DNA of 64,000 nucleotides from Linepithema humile (GCF_040581485.1 NC_090128.1:8928001-8992000), one strand, 5' to 3'. Numbered from the stretch's first letter, positions 11,232 through 23,974 are shown. Notes: generated from the sequence alone by a model not told the origin. Translations and numbers: made by a program.

Positions 11232-13485
11232 TAGAGTAGTAGGTCGTCGAACTACGTGGAAACGAACTTAACCCCCCTGATACGCAGCCCGAGAAGGGGA
11301 GAGCTGGCAGACGCGGTGCCGCGCTCCGGAGGGATTCTCGTAGCAATAAAGCAACCGGATTAACACCCTCCTGCTCTCCTTGTTCCCGCGCACCTCCGCT
11401 ACCTCGACTTCCCATTCAGCGAGGGCTCGCTCGCTCGTCTTCGCTGGCAGTTGGTAGCTCGCTATAATTTACCTATCCTAAACACGGCGAATGCGCGTTG
11501 TACATGTGTACCGACGAGTAGCGAAATAGGTGGTTGAAGAGGGACGGGGAGGACCCGGTGAGAGCAACAAGCGTGCCGAGGGGGGCGCCGGAACCGACGG
11601 AGTGGCGCGAGCAGTCTCACAAAGGTGATTTAACCCGCGCTAACTCTCCGCGCTAACTCGATCGGGCTCCTGTCGCGCGCTACGAGAGCTACTTCGCGGG
11701 GAAAACAGGGGAATAAAGGCGAGTTTAACGCGGTACGCGCTTGTTAATCGCGTCGGGAGGATCGTCTAATGTAGGGAAAAAATTAATAGCGCGAACGATA
11801 ATTATCAAAATATTTAATTATGTTAAACAATCTACAGCATTCGCTTCGAATAATATTTCAAAATTGTAAAAAGATAAATAATATTAAATTCTATGTAATT
11901 TGCGAGAAAGTGTCTAAAAAATTATTTTGCGTGCTTAAAAATATCAAGTTTATTCAATTCATTTTTGTATAACTAGATTTGTATAATCAAATTATTATGT
12001 AGATAATTATGAATCTTAAACCAGTGAACTTACGTAGAGTCTTTTTTAAGCAAAAGGCAAATGGTTATGTAACTATATTGTTTTGCGTTGAATGGCAAGA
12101 GAAAAGTTTCTTTATTAAAGATATTTTATTTATTTAGAAACGCACGAAATATAAATTCTGAGGCATTTAATTGTGAATTCGATAACGCGCTATCTACCTT
12201 GCTATTATAGTAATTTCAGGATATCATGGCTTTTCATCGCAGACAGTCTGGCCGCTTGTTTCGTAGAAGATAATTAATAGCGGGGGTTTAATTTTACCCG
12301 GGGATGACTAATAGAGGGGAGTCAGCCTTGCTTGGATTCACCTACCTCCTTTTTTTGCGCACCAGTCTCACTTGAGTTTGCGATGAGTCAATTTTTATGG
12401 CTCACTCCATGCATTGTGTTCGGATGAACCTACAGTTAGTCTGTTAGTCGGTCAGCAGGCGGGTCTACGATGATTTTAATTGATCCTCGAGAGTTGTAAT
12501 ATTGTTATAATGAGACCTCGGGTGATTGATAGCGGCTTAGAGAAAAGGGGCGGAAGTCTTCCCTCGATTCGACTGTAATAAATACAGCTACGCTTGCTTA
12601 ATAATTCATTTCGATAAAGGGAACGTCATCTGGTATTTGCGTGTATCGATAATATATTAGGTTAACCATATTCTCCCGACAAAACACGTGATGTTGGCTA
12701 AATAATCATTATTTAATCGAATTCAGGGGACAGCAGTTACATTATGTAAATAGAGCTCAAACCAGCAGCGGCATCGAAATATCATAAGTATCTAAAAAAT
12801 TTAGGTTCCATAAATATGTATGTATGTATCTAAAAAAAAAAATACAAAAAAAAATTGCTAAACTTTTTTATACCTTTCGTATAGCTCGCTAGTCTAGCTT
12901 TCCATGACAGTAAAATCTCAGGTCAGTGAATTTCTTTTCCGACGAATCGCGAATAATAAAAGAGTATAAATCCGTCGAAAGACTGGCAATCAATGTCTGA
13001 TCAGTTAACAACGCAGTCGGCCGAGACAATGGACGTCGAAAACGGTCGTTCCCACATCGGCTGAATTCGTCACCCTCCGCGTAGATCACACACAGTCGTT
13101 CCCCGGTCGTCTGGAATAATCGCCGTTAACCCCGAAAAAAGTTGCCGCTCTTTTTTCCGCAACAAAATCGCTCTCCGTCACCTCGGGGCGGCGGCGCGGG
13201 AGGTTTGCCGCCCCCGTGGGACTCGGCGGCGGTTGGAAAACGCACGCGCGCGAGACGGGTCGGCGAACAAATGCCGTAGGCTTTGTTTTAATTGCGGCGT
13301 TTGTTCGCTCGCGTTTTATAAACGCTCGTCGTTCCGCTCCTCTCTTCGTTTCTCTCTCCCTCCCGTCATCCGCCGGCACGCGGCGCCATCGCGAAAAATC
13401 GTCTAATCGCACGGCGAACGGATAGTCTTTATCATTTGGAAACGTGATCTCCCCCCAAAGTTGTTCTACATTTCGCATTCATTAA

Positions 13486-13719
13486 TCACTTTGAGACGTC
13501 GGCTATGCCAATGCTCGTACCGATGCGCGAACCAACCTTGGCTCTCTTCCCCATTTCTCTCTCGATAACGTCGACCTTGCGACGTTCCTTCAGGTCTTTG
13601 ATACGCTTGTCCCAGGTACTTTCCAGAAAATGATCTTGGCCGCCGAGGACCCCTCCGGTGATGTACCATCAGACACGTTCCACTTCAAAGGTGTCTCTTC
13701 GTTGGTACGAACAAGTTAA
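13486..13719. other. Segment open on both strands in the same codon register; candidate coding exon or gene relic
   Basis: On the minus strand a frame runs from 13668 to a TGA at 13486-13488 (60 codons). It contains the lysine/arginine/glutamate-rich stretch TWDKRIKDLKERRKVDVIER and ends GSRIGTSIGIADVSK. On the plus strand the exactly mirrored register is open from 13495 to TAA at 13717-13719 (74 codons), with residues such as NVDLATFLQVFDTLVPG. Many codons have the purine-any-pyrimidine form, which reads as the same form on both strands, so the strand cannot be settled here. Neither frame has a good upstream ATG, and the splice acceptors that could open them have weak pyrimidine tracts. I do not recognise either protein. 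It may be a terminal exon, a retrocopy fragment or chance; composition, not length, makes it stand out. Confidence 0.28.
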
Positions 13720-16700
13720 GTGATTAAATCAACTGACTTCGTCTGAGAGGTCCTTACTTCTGCCGCGAAGTATGAGGCGCCATTAAGATCTTATCTTGAA
13801 GGATTCTTTGAAAGTATGCCTAGAATTAACTGCATTTCCATCAACGAAAGAGAAATGCAATTACTTTTGACGTCATCTCCTCGTGTGTTGCCTTCGCAGA
13901 AGGCAAAAGTATCGCAAAAGTTCGCCGTCGTAAAGACGCCTTTCCGTTTAATAATATTCTTGATGCATGAACGAGAAGATGATGAAAATATAAAGAGGGA
14001 GGCTCGGCGTTTAAATTTATATTTACAGCGTTACTTACGTTTAACGCTATAGCCTTCGCTATTTTGTTTGTTTGATCTTATTGTGCATTACTCGTAAATG
14101 TGGAGCGCTAAACGCGGAGTGTGAAGGCGGGCCTTTGTAACGTTCCTCGCAATACTCTCTCTTATTTCGCAATCGGTTAGACCCGCTTTATGATCAAGGT
14201 TGTCTCATTTCCATGGAACAAAGACCTCGAGGACCGAAAGAGAAGGCTTGTTTCTTAAGGCTTTTTTCTTCGGGTCGCTCTAGGCCTTCTCAGATTCCGC
14301 TAGTAGCGCCAGACCAATAAATATCCTTAATTTCGGCCGATGCGAAGTGCGTTCTCGGAAACTGTCGGCGGATCAGGTCTACGGAACAAAGACCGCAACG
14401 TGCGGGACCGTGGGTTAGGCCGAAGAAAAAAATTCCACAAGGCTACGGCGGCTGAATACGAAGACGGAAATCGCGCCGAGCCTAGATGACCACAAGGGAA
14501 GTAGGCAGGAGTGAAAGCGAAAGTAATATATTGCTCGTGACCTACTACTAGTTCCTCGAAAATCAGCATAAAGCTTACTCCTTTCCCGCAATGCACAGGA
14601 CAATCAATATAAAACGTTTCCTTTTTTTCTGACAACATACTGGTAATGGAAATTTATTCTTTTTTATTCTTAATATATTTTTCATAATATGCAAATTGAT
14701 TCACTAAGCCTCTATAATGTTTCCACTTGATTAACATATATGAATAATAGATTCACAATATATCTAACGCAAATACTTTACTGTATATGATTTGCTTACA
14801 ATTTACTTATTTTTTTTTTTGATTCGTTATTTTTGTTTATTTTTTCCTCGCAACGTTCTATTTAGAGCGCGAAATATCCTTTATGCAAGCGCCGCGCGGA
14901 GAGATTAAGTAATACATACTTTGCAATGCATCGTTCGCGGAACGTCTAATTTACGAGGTTGTGTAGAGTCGCGGCGGCGGTGTTCGTCCTATTCCCCGGC
15001 GGCGTGCGTCGGAATGATTTATCGTAGAATTGATACGGCGTAACTTTGTGTATAATGGAACGTCAGTACCGGGAACGAGTGAGGCAATCGTAGCGTAGTT
15101 ACGCGAGACCTAGACACGAGCCTAACATAAGTGCAACATTGCTAGCTACGAGCGCGCACGAGCGTGAGCACGTGGAAAAAGTTGGCCTGTACCAAGAATA
15201 GAGCCGAGAACGTACACTACCTAACTAGGCTATCTATTTCTAGCGGTAAACAGCCCCGCTCTTTCGCCGTTGCGAAATAAAGAAGGACGATGAAACGGAC
15301 GTCGAAGGTCTCCGCACCTACTCGCCGAGGCACCTTCGGCGAGAGCCCGTTGTCGGCACACGCTCGAGAGACATAAATCGCCACGTCGCCGCGATGACGA
15401 GTGAAGGCCTTCGAGTTAGCCGCTTCTATTATTATCCGTTAATCCGTCTCGCAATCAATGTCACCATGGCTTAGGTCATAGAATATCAAACTGCTCGTCG
15501 ATCGCAATCTTGTTCTCACGCTTATTCTTTCTTATTTTGCCGAATTTCTTTTTTTTTTATCATCAAAAACAGACGACTTCTTATTCTCGAATTTGATTTT
15601 TGATCAAATTTTGCCTTTCAAACACGCAAGATTGAATATCTCCAAATCAGGAGTTTAAGTGTTTAATCAGTAAGACGAGGATTTGCATATAAACAGGCCG
15701 TTTTGTGGCTCCTCGAGGCAATTGTTTATGTACTTGCGCACCGGCAGACGATTTCCTGTTGCCTTTGCAAATACAACACGTCGTGTTAACACGTAGCGCC
15801 GAATGGCGGCACGTTAATTAGCCGTTTACTTGCACATATGCGTGCATGTATATTTGTACGGGCGGAATTTCGTCGCTCGCCTAGACGTTGCTCCGAAACG
15901 GCGATGCCCTACGAAGCTCCGTTTCATTGAACCCTTACAGGACAAACGTAAAGGGCCAGACAGACAGATTCGCGAATCCATTATAGTCGCTGTAGTTCCC
16001 GCGCACCCCAAATCCTAATAAAAGCCCTCCGTAGACCGCGAACGACGACAACGGGGTCCCATTATACGCCGAAAATCTTTCCCATGGGCGATCGAGAATG
16101 CTCGCAGAATGCATGGAGGAGCCGACGTAGGGAGAAATAACTCATTCGTATTCGCAGTCGTACCAGTACCGTAGCAATTCCGCCTGAATCCTTATTGCCC
16201 GCCTCATCCTTTTTTTAAGCCGAATTGCGATGTAATCTGTATTAAATCTCTTGAGGATATAGAAGCTTCTGCGTGGGTGTGCTCATACCGCGTTAAATTT
16301 TAAGAATGGCAAGATTTTCGATCTCAATTTGTTAATTTTTTTTCTACAAGAGCTGTGAACCTTTGTCTTTGCTTGCTCGTTTCTATCTTTTGTGCTCTAA
16401 TTGTTTTTATAATAGAAGCTCGAATTAATTTTTTGTTAAAATTTATTTGAAAATTATTGAGACAGACAAGATTTTGTTATTTAATAGCTTAAATCTTTGT
16501 AAGATTTTTTTATTTCTGTTCACTTTTTGTCAATTTTTTTTTGTTGAAAAATTGTTATTAAAAAAATTTGTTATCTGCTATTAAAATTTGTATTACATAA
16601 AGAATGATGAGGTAAATGATTATTGATTTTCTCTTAATATACACCGTGTATGGCGATTGTAAACAGAATGCGAACACGTGTTCGAAGTTCGAGAGCATAA

Positions 16701-17420
16701 ATCGACGACCGCGTCTCTTTGCTGGGCTTGGTCGGCCCTGCCGACGTACGTTCGCGAGGATCCAGCAAGGCGTGTGCGTCTCCTCCCTGTCTTATACCCG
16801 TTTCGCATGCGTATTGGTAGTCCGTCTGGCCTCTGACCCTGAGCCTCCTCGGTACGAGGCGCAGGTCGTTAAAGTGGCACCAGACTTCCTTTGAACCGGT
16901 GCAGTGTCGTTGGCCCGCCGGTGACAGAAGGTCGCAGGTGACGAGGACCGTGAAACCAGAACCGGTTATTTGGTCGGAAAGGAAGCTGTTCACTGTCCCC
17001 GTCTACCGATTGCCTTTCTAAGACTTCCATCATCCCTTCGTTACAAACTCGCCGTTGCCGCTTGCGAATTATGCGCTGCGATTACGATCTCGTATTACGT
17101 AACGTCATTAGGCCGCATGTGAAAAGTGCGACATCATCTCGGTAACTCGATCCATATCTTCGGGACGAAGGTGACCGTCTTGAGTAAACTGTTAGCTAAT
17201 GAGTTGATATATCTTGAAACGATACCGGTCAATGTTTTTGTTTTATGAAGATTAATGGACAGGTGTTGCAATATATATATTTATATCTCTGTATATCATA
17301 TTCCGCAAGTTTATATCATTAATTTATTCTAAGATTTATTACAGATTATTATATAATATAATTTATCGCAAAGATAACCATAAATTAATTAATGAAGAAT
17401 AAAATTTTATTCTAAGATAC
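13720..17420. other. Gene-free stretch
   Basis: AT-rich blocks at about 14640-14860, 15520-15640 and 16290-16640 are separated by CpG-rich sequence. Around 16630-16990 frames are open on both strands for 92-119 codons, and a third frame is open for about 60, without any having coding character. No repeats of note. Confidence 0.55.
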
Positions 17421-17613
17421 GGAAATATTTTTCGCTACACGGAGAAAATTTTATACGAAAAATTACTATACGGCAGCGAACCATAAGAGGAACTATAAGT
17501 TTTAATACTATGGCCATTGTGTGAAAATACAGTAAAATAATTTATAATCCGCCATTGCTGCTGTACATAATAATTTTTGATATCAAATTTTCTCCATAGC
17601 GAAAAACATTTCC
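17421..17613. mobile_element. Short non-autonomous DNA transposon with long terminal inverted repeats
   Basis: The left arm begins GGAAATATTTTTCGCTACAC at 17421. Read from the other strand, the right arm begins GGAAATGTTTTTCGCTATGG at 17613. Alignment continues for about 60 bases per arm with a few mismatches and small gaps, through the shared strings GGAGAAAATTT and AAAAATTA and further into GGCAGCGA versus CAGCAGCAA. The arms fill most of the roughly 193-bp unit, leaving a spacer of about 70 bases with no reading frame. This is the usual architecture of a MITE. I do not assign a superfamily, because no diagnostic target-site duplication is clear. Confidence 0.72.
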
Positions 17614-17662
17614 TTAAATATTCATATTATATAATAATTGATATTTAAATGAATATTTAAGG
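17612..17662. repeat. Perfect 14-bp inverted repeat abutting the short transposon
   Basis: CCTTAAATATTCAT (17612-17625) and ATGAATATTTAAGG (17649-17662) are exact reverse complements separated by 23 AT-only or nearly AT-only bases. The pair starts in the last bases of the element at 17421-17613, so it may belong to the insertion site or to a second nested element. Confidence 0.85.
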
Positions 17663-18054
17663 CCGCAAGGAAACCATGCGAAATCTTTATGTCATCGTCA
17701 AATAAAAATTGAATAAGTTTCTTCCGAATGTTTCGACCGGTCCTGCGAAAATTAGCGATTATTCACACCTGATTCGGCCTGGCGCCGTCGAGAGATTCGC
17801 TTCCACGTAAAATTGTCTGCGACCTTCGGTCGAGAAATCGTGCTCAATTTCGGCGGTTCTTTCCGCGCGAGATCTATTCGGGGAATCGGCCGCTTCGCGC
17901 GTCCGGCGGATACGCGCGTTACTATGACGTTTCGCTTTGAGTTCAAGGTTCCCGTATACGACCTACGAGACGCGATGGGACACTCGGGGGGACATTTGTC
18001 ACGCAATCGAAGCGACTCGTCGTCGCGGTGGTGGTCGATGAAGGGCGACGCGAT

Positions 18055-18055
<1 letters not shown>

Positions 18056-18106
<51 letters not shown>

Positions 18107-18120
18107 GAGATAGAAAGAGA
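18056..18120. repeat. (GA)n microsatellite
   Basis: About 40 bases of uninterrupted GA followed by GAAAGAGA and GATAGAAAGAGA variants. It creates Glu/Arg and Leu/Ser runs in overlapping frames. In insects such tracts can bind GAGA-type factors, but nothing here shows that this one does. Confidence 0.97.
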
Positions 18121-19241
18121 AGCCGGTCGACGCACGACAACGATGACGACGACGATGGTGCCGGCACCTCCTCGACGGGAGTCGCACGCGTGTGAATGAC
18201 CGACGTGTGACCGCCACCGCTCTTCGGTCACGACGAGTCTAGACCGAAGGTTCGGGATTGCGGTAGGTCTGGTACACAGAGTGAAACGTAATGCAACACT
18301 TTCGCGGCGTAGCGAAAAGAACGACGATCGCGCGCGGCAGACAAAGGTGTCGGGGTGCGCCTTCTTATTGGCCGTACGCCGGCCACTTTAATGGTTCTCT
18401 CTTTCCCTCCTCTTCTTTTGCTTTCTCTCGGCTATTTATACCTTAATTGAATTTCCGTTGAAAACGGCGGGCCATTAACCATCCACGAAACGAAGAAACG
18501 ACCGTTTCGAGACGGCCGTTTCGTAGGAACTGCCTCGCCGCCGCCGATTGACTCCTCGATTCTCGTGCTCGACTATTGTCTTCTCGCCGACCGATCGATT
18601 GGATCGATAGGCATCGTTTGACTTCTCTCCTTTTTACTAACTCGCGCACGAGGCAATCTCTTTAGCAAAACGCATTGAAGATATAAGATCCCGAATTTTA
18701 CATAAATTGTCTTCAGCTCTTTTTTTCTGTTTAATTTTATTTACCAGCCAAATGACGGAGGCAAAATTTTATGGAGGCTCTAAAGTCTTCATTAACATTT
18801 TTGGTTACTTAAAAATATTAATAACAATAATGGAGCAACTGATAGAGTTTGAAAAAAATTCCAAATATTTCATTATATTGCTTAACTTATTGCCGAAACA
18901 TTTTTCTAAATTTTTTAACTTTGTTACGGTATTATATACTAAAATCTATGACATGTGCAATAATCTATCTCTCACGAATTTCTAAAGCATAAATGAATAA
19001 ATAATCAGTCGATGAAAATAAAGGATGTACATAATCAGACTTTTGTTCGGCGACGCTTATTTCTGTTATTGCGTCTCAACGCTTAACAAAGAGGAAACAC
19101 TCCGTCTTCTTCCTCGAAGCGGCCGTTACTCGTCGTCCACCCTCGCCAGGTCGTAGAAGTCGTCGTTTTCGAACGGGAAGCGAATAGTCGGTCGCCTCGA
19201 AGCGTTCGCTTGATGAGACGAGCGAAACCTCGCTCGGGAAA

Positions 19242-19281
19242 CCCGCGGCGTGGGACGACGTAGTACTACGTCGCCGCGGGT
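19242..19281. repeat. 18-bp perfect palindrome inside a longer hairpin
   Basis: CGACGTAGTACTACGTCG at 19256-19273 is a perfect palindrome. Outside it, ACCCGCGG (from about 19241) pairs with CCGCGGGT (to about 19281), with seven unpaired bases on the left side only. The total can fold into a stem of about 17 pairs. No known regulatory site is recognised. Confidence 0.85.
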
Positions 19282-19914
19282 GGGAGTTCTTTGTTCGAGA
19301 ATGGACGCCATGAGAACCACGTGTCTGGTTTCCCGCCAAGTCGCCGGGTGGTCGGGTGCGACGGGTCGGAGGAGAGAGGAACGCAGGAAGAGCGAGTGAA
19401 TGCGGCGATGTATGTGTGCGTATATGCGTACGATGCGTTGGTAGTAATATCGGTAGTATGTCGACGGCGGGGAGGTAGAGGAGAGGATCGAGCGAGAAGG
19501 GCCGGCGCGCGGGTGCGGGAAGGGAAGATCTAACTAACCGGCGTGCCTGACCGCATGTCTTCCCCCCTTTCGTTCCCTCCGCGCGACGCTGGTGCAACGT
19601 ACTCGAGTCTCTTCGCGTCTGCCCGCACGCGCGTCGGCGATGCAAGCGCCCGGGGGAAACGGGTTCGAGATCTGCTTTATGACCGCGCTTCTGTGTTCAC
19701 GGCGAAAAATTAAATCGCCGGATTCCGGAGTTTCGCTGCTATGTGCGCGCGCGCGCTCGCACGGTCGTCGCGTTTCGTTCACTCTCGCCCGGGTCTGGTC
19801 CCGGCAACCTTCTCTCTGTAGCTTTAGTTAAATAAGTTTTCGCCCGTCCGTTGTATCGCAACTAGGAGAACTACAATGTGCGCGGAGAGGGACGGAGTGG
19901 ATCGCTAAAAGCCG

Positions 19915-19936
19915 TCCCGGGTTGCTTTACCCGGGA
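19915..19936. repeat. 8-bp GC-rich hairpin
   Basis: TCCCGGGT (19915-19922) and ACCCGGGA (19929-19936) are exact complements around the loop TGCTTT. It resembles a bacterial terminator stem but lacks the following T run and lies in animal DNA, so no termination role is claimed. Confidence 0.8.
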
Positions 19937-20591
19937 TTGTTGCCGCAACCGAGTTAGGTTCGAGTGGCAGGCAGACAACAAAGAGCGTACCGCGCGACGA
20001 TCGAACGTTAGGTTTCCGGAGCTCCCAGTCCGCCTGGGGCCGACCGCGGCAAAAAACACGTCTAGACGTCAGCTCGCCCTCTACGACCGTTTGGGGTTTA
20101 TCCTGACCCGTCGTAGTTAGGATCTCTCGCGTCTCGCGTCGTCCTCGACGATTTACAAACACACCGTCGTCGTCCGTTTTATCGTTCTTCCCGTCCGCAT
20201 GTTGTTTTCGCCCCGCATATTCTTCGAAATGTCATTGCAGCGAGTCTCTGCAATTTTTTTTTTTTTTTCTTATTAACAGAATATTGCATGTGTGGTCAGA
20301 CGTTTGATCTCCGTTTTAATTATCATTTATAGTACAACGAGTATTGTCCGACGTATAATTCGCATATTGATGCGCATAAATACCCACAGCGCTTTAATGA
20401 CGAATCTTAATGGAGCGTGTAAGCGTGTCGTGCCGTTCTTTGCCAAGCGCATTCATTATTAATGTCGATTGGTAATAAAACGTTGCGTCCGGAGATGGAC
20501 TTTAGACGTAACTTTATTATTAGCGTTAAGACATTGATGCCCTTTACGTTGTAAGCGTGAGTTGCTAGTTACGAGATTTTAGTTGGATATT

Positions 20592-20686
20592 GATTCAGTG
20601 GATAAAACCAGTATCGAGCAGACTAAGTAGATATCGAGCGGAATTCGATTCAGTAGTCAAAACCGGTACTGGACGGACAAAGAAAA
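20592..20686. repeat. Diverged tandem duplication, 55-bp period
   Basis: GATTCAGTGGATAAAACCAG begins at 20592 and GATTCAGTAGTCAAAACCGG at 20647. The following bases also align (TATCGAGCAGACTAAG versus TACTGGACGGACAAAG). Two copies are visible, both diverged, so the duplication is not recent. Confidence 0.8.
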
Positions 20687-23652
20687 CTTGTAAAGTGCTT
20701 ATGCAAATCTAAAGTAAGAAAAAAGAATACAAGATAAATAAAGGATAGAACAGAAAATTAAATAAATAAATAAAAAAATTGTAGAAAGAGATTGATGAAA
20801 GATCTTATTTTGCAATATTATTTTTATCGATATTACTATCGTGAGAAGTTTGCCGATTTAAACGATGTAACTGCTGCTCTTGGAAAACGCTTCGGGCGTT
20901 AGGGACGGCCAGTTCGCAGCTTTCTACTTTGTTATTCCTGCAAACAGCGAGGTTGAGTACCGCCGTCATTCCGCGTTCCCGCCAAGAAGACGGTGCTTCC
21001 TGCCGGTTGTTGGCCCTTATTGTTTCCCGCCAAGCGGCGCGCGCAGATGCGCTGTTCCTCCGACGTCCCTCCGACGTCGGCTACTCTTCCACCGATCGCT
21101 ACCACCGACCCTCCTGCCCCCGTCCTGGTCCCCTCGTTCCGTCCGTCTGGTCCGTCTGCCGCCCCGCCGCCAAATAGGGCAACAAACCGCCAACTACGCA
21201 TAGGAGTTTCGTGCGCGGTTCGATCTTCGGAGACCTTGAACCCGATCACGTGTGCGCACCGTGGACAGATACGTCTTTATTCGCACGCGCGTTGGACTCG
21301 CCGCTCAAAGCACCGCGCGTAGACACACGGGTGCATCGAACTGGCCGATTAGGCGCCTATTTCGGCTTGGTTTTGGCAACGCGTAAAAGACCCCGGCGAC
21401 TGCTTTTATCGTCGCCTGCGAGCTTTTATAGCGCGGTTGCCGGTGGCGACGCCCGTTCGGCGATGTTATGTATGGGAAGCGCATGTATTTCCGATTTACA
21501 CACACCGAGGAAAATTAAATCGCGCCACCGTGAAGCCGCTTCAAACGCTTCAGCCGCTTTCACTTCGTGATATGTACGATTGAATTATATCATAATTCCT
21601 GCATTCCTCGCTACTTGCAAATATAGATTGAAGAATATTTTTACAAATACGAGATTTAAGTTTGTTACATCAGGTATCTCAAAAAATGGTCTTTTCTTAA
21701 AGCAATTTTGTTGAAAGCATTGAAAAAGCTTACATAAATTTTCGTATTAAATTAATCTCATATAAATGGAAAGATTTTAGATTTGTGTCGTTTAAACGCG
21801 GTACTTTATTTTTAAATAATGGCATATTTAGTCAGAAATATTTTATATATTAAATATTTTAAGAAGTTCCAATTGTCTGATATAAATTATTAAAGTGTAA
21901 CATCCATTACTTTGATCAGAAAGAATTTTCGGGCATAGATAGATCGGCTGATTGACAATGATTGATTGGCAAAGAGACAAGCGCGGTACTTTTATTTTTT
22001 TTTCTTCTTCTTTTTATGGATCATGAGCTCCCATGTAGGGAGGGCGAAAAATGAAGGGAAGACTGATGACGAAAGTTAGGGCACTGCCGCAGCATCGCAC
22101 CTTGGGGATTTCATCGCGTAATCTGGCGCCATTTGCCAAGTTATGCAAATCGCTAATTTTACTTTAGGGTGATATAACGGGATTTCTAACTTTCAATCTA
22201 CCGCTGATCGAAATTTCGTTGATTAATCATAATTAAATTCAACTTTAATATAATTAAGGAAATATTAAGGAATTAATGAGCTCGATTTTTGGTAGCAACA
22301 CGCGCTACACTTGGAGAAAGCGCACGTAGACGAATAGAAGCGCGCGAGAGAGAGAATAGCCGCGTGATATGGCCGAGAGCATTGCTTTTAGCAGATTAAA
22401 CGTCCCCGTGCGAATTAACACTTTCATGCGCCGCCTTAATCATTGAACTATCTCGAAAACCAGAACGGAGTCTGTCTCCCGACAGTTCGCTCGTACCGCT
22501 TTTCACGGCCGGGACTCGGCTCGAGTACTCATCGCTGTCCAATTTTCGTTAGCGGCCATTAGACTCTCTCTCCGTCGCTTGCTCTGCAAGTTCGTCCGTC
22601 AAGTCCCGCAGTCCCGTGCCGCAGTTCCCCGGCAATAAGAAATGAAGTGGGCTCGTGGAGCATTATAACGAGCTTCACGATGTCGCGCACGTATATCCAC
22701 CTCTCACCCCGCACCCTCGCTCTCCCGTCTCCTTTCCCCGAAGAAAGAGTCGCCGCCACCCTTCTGCCTCGAGCGTGCCGGCCGACTTTGCGTTTTAAAA
22801 AGTTCTTCTGGCCCTTCTCGTTGGCGAAGAGGGGTGGGTAGGCCAGGTCAACCCGAAAGCGGCCCCGTCGCCGGCGAAAAAATTAAAGTTGCGACGCGTA
22901 CCGCTCATCCATCTCCCCTCGGGCGCCGAGTTAACGCAACATTATGTACTCCTCACGGCTCACCGACGTTAATGTCGGCCCAAGATGACGCTACGTCGGG
23001 AATCGCCTTTTTAACGACCTACAAACCGCCTGGCTTTTCTCCCGCCCGTCACCGGCGAATAAAAGTCCCGTGCGCGAGTAATGCCGTAAAGGAGAACAAA
23101 ACGGGAATGAGTTTTCGCGATGTACCTGATGCGGCGAGGATTGTCGATCTTCGCGAAGGTGACGTTAATGTCGGCCGCGATGAACCCAACTCCATGCCGG
23201 CGCCTCGTAACGTTCCCCTTAGTGGACTTTTAATTCTCTCACGGCGCGAATATATCGCTGGAAAATGTTGCGCGCCGGCGTGCAGTCTAGTTGGAGGTCT
23301 TTAATTCACGGTAAAATTTCAGTAAAGCACATTTACCGTGTTAGACAAATAATAGCATTTTTGCACTCAATTTCTTTTAAATCTTTCCACTTTATTTTTA
23401 AGCACTCCGACGCGTTGAAATCTAAATTAATAAGAAATGAGAACAGGTTTTCGGCAGTAATCGGTGTAATTGACTGACGCGTAAAACGAGTCTCAATGTT
23501 TGCGATTGTTGCGCAATATCATAAAATTTTTGAGAGTTATGTGCGTACTTTGCTGTCGGCAAAGAAAATGACATTTTTCTTAATCAATTGCGGGGTATCT
23601 GCGCGTATTACGTTTTACGGCGTCTATAAAATCCCAGGATGTCATAGTAGGG

Positions 23653-23675
23653 TTCCCGGCAAAAAATGCCGGGAA
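23653..23675. repeat. 9-bp perfect hairpin with A5 loop
   Basis: TTCCCGGCA (23653-23661) and TGCCGGGAA (23667-23675) pair perfectly around AAAAA. Too short for a microRNA precursor. Confidence 0.85.
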
Positions 23676-23900
23676 ACAGTCGTAAACGCAAGCGCACCGA
23701 GTCGCTCGTATTTTTGCGTAATCATGCCGCATGCAGCGCTTATTGTATCCGATCGGTTTCACGACAATCCGTCGATGACGCGCGCGGGTAAGCCTTTAAA
23801 CATGCACTCGTCAGGCAGTATTAAAAGCTCACCGTGATGCATGGCGTTCGCACTTTCCTCTCTTTTTCCGGTCGCTCCTCGTTTTCGCATGTGCGGCCGA

Positions 23901-23928
23901 TTTTTCCGCCTTTTTTTCTTCTCTCTCT

Positions 23929-23974
<46 letters not shown>
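23901..23974. repeat. (CT)n microsatellite
   Basis: A T-rich lead-in followed by TCTCTCTCC and about 45 bases of uninterrupted CT, ending in TTTTT. Overlapping frames with Leu/Ser or Glu/Arg runs are by-products. Confidence 0.97.

Larger units (their letters stand above)
8201..13485. other. Gene-free stretch
   Basis: CpG-rich DNA alternates with AT-rich blocks at about 9270-9660 and 11790-12200. No frame has convincing coding character. GGTTCGA-like strings such as that near 9065 lack a matching A-box at tRNA spacing. A short (CCG/TCG)n tract and an inverted-repeat pair are listed separately. Confidence 0.55.
17663..23900. other. Gene-free stretch
   Basis: AT-rich blocks at about 18670-19040, 20690-20850 and 21560-22010. 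GC-rich parts at 19080-19800 and 20900-21570 give long overlapping frames on both strands (to 189 codons minus) without domains. The plus frame at 22834-23304 (156 codons) begins at GTG and is not recognised. The string GTTAATGTCGGCC occurs twice in it (near 22968 and 23164). Hairpins and a 55-bp duplication are listed separately. Confidence 0.55.

Noticed and set aside
16634..16993. Frames on both strands, 92 to 119 codons, plus a third open frame
   Set aside because: Several frames are open at once, as expected of stop-poor GC-rich DNA. No start context or splice signal favours one.
19076..19645. 189-codon minus-strand frame
   Set aside because: Arg/Ser/Pro/Thr-rich throughout, with no domain and overlapping plus frames. 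Best explained by base composition.
19915..19936. Rho-independent terminator
   Set aside because: The stem is not followed by a T run and the DNA is evidently eukaryotic.
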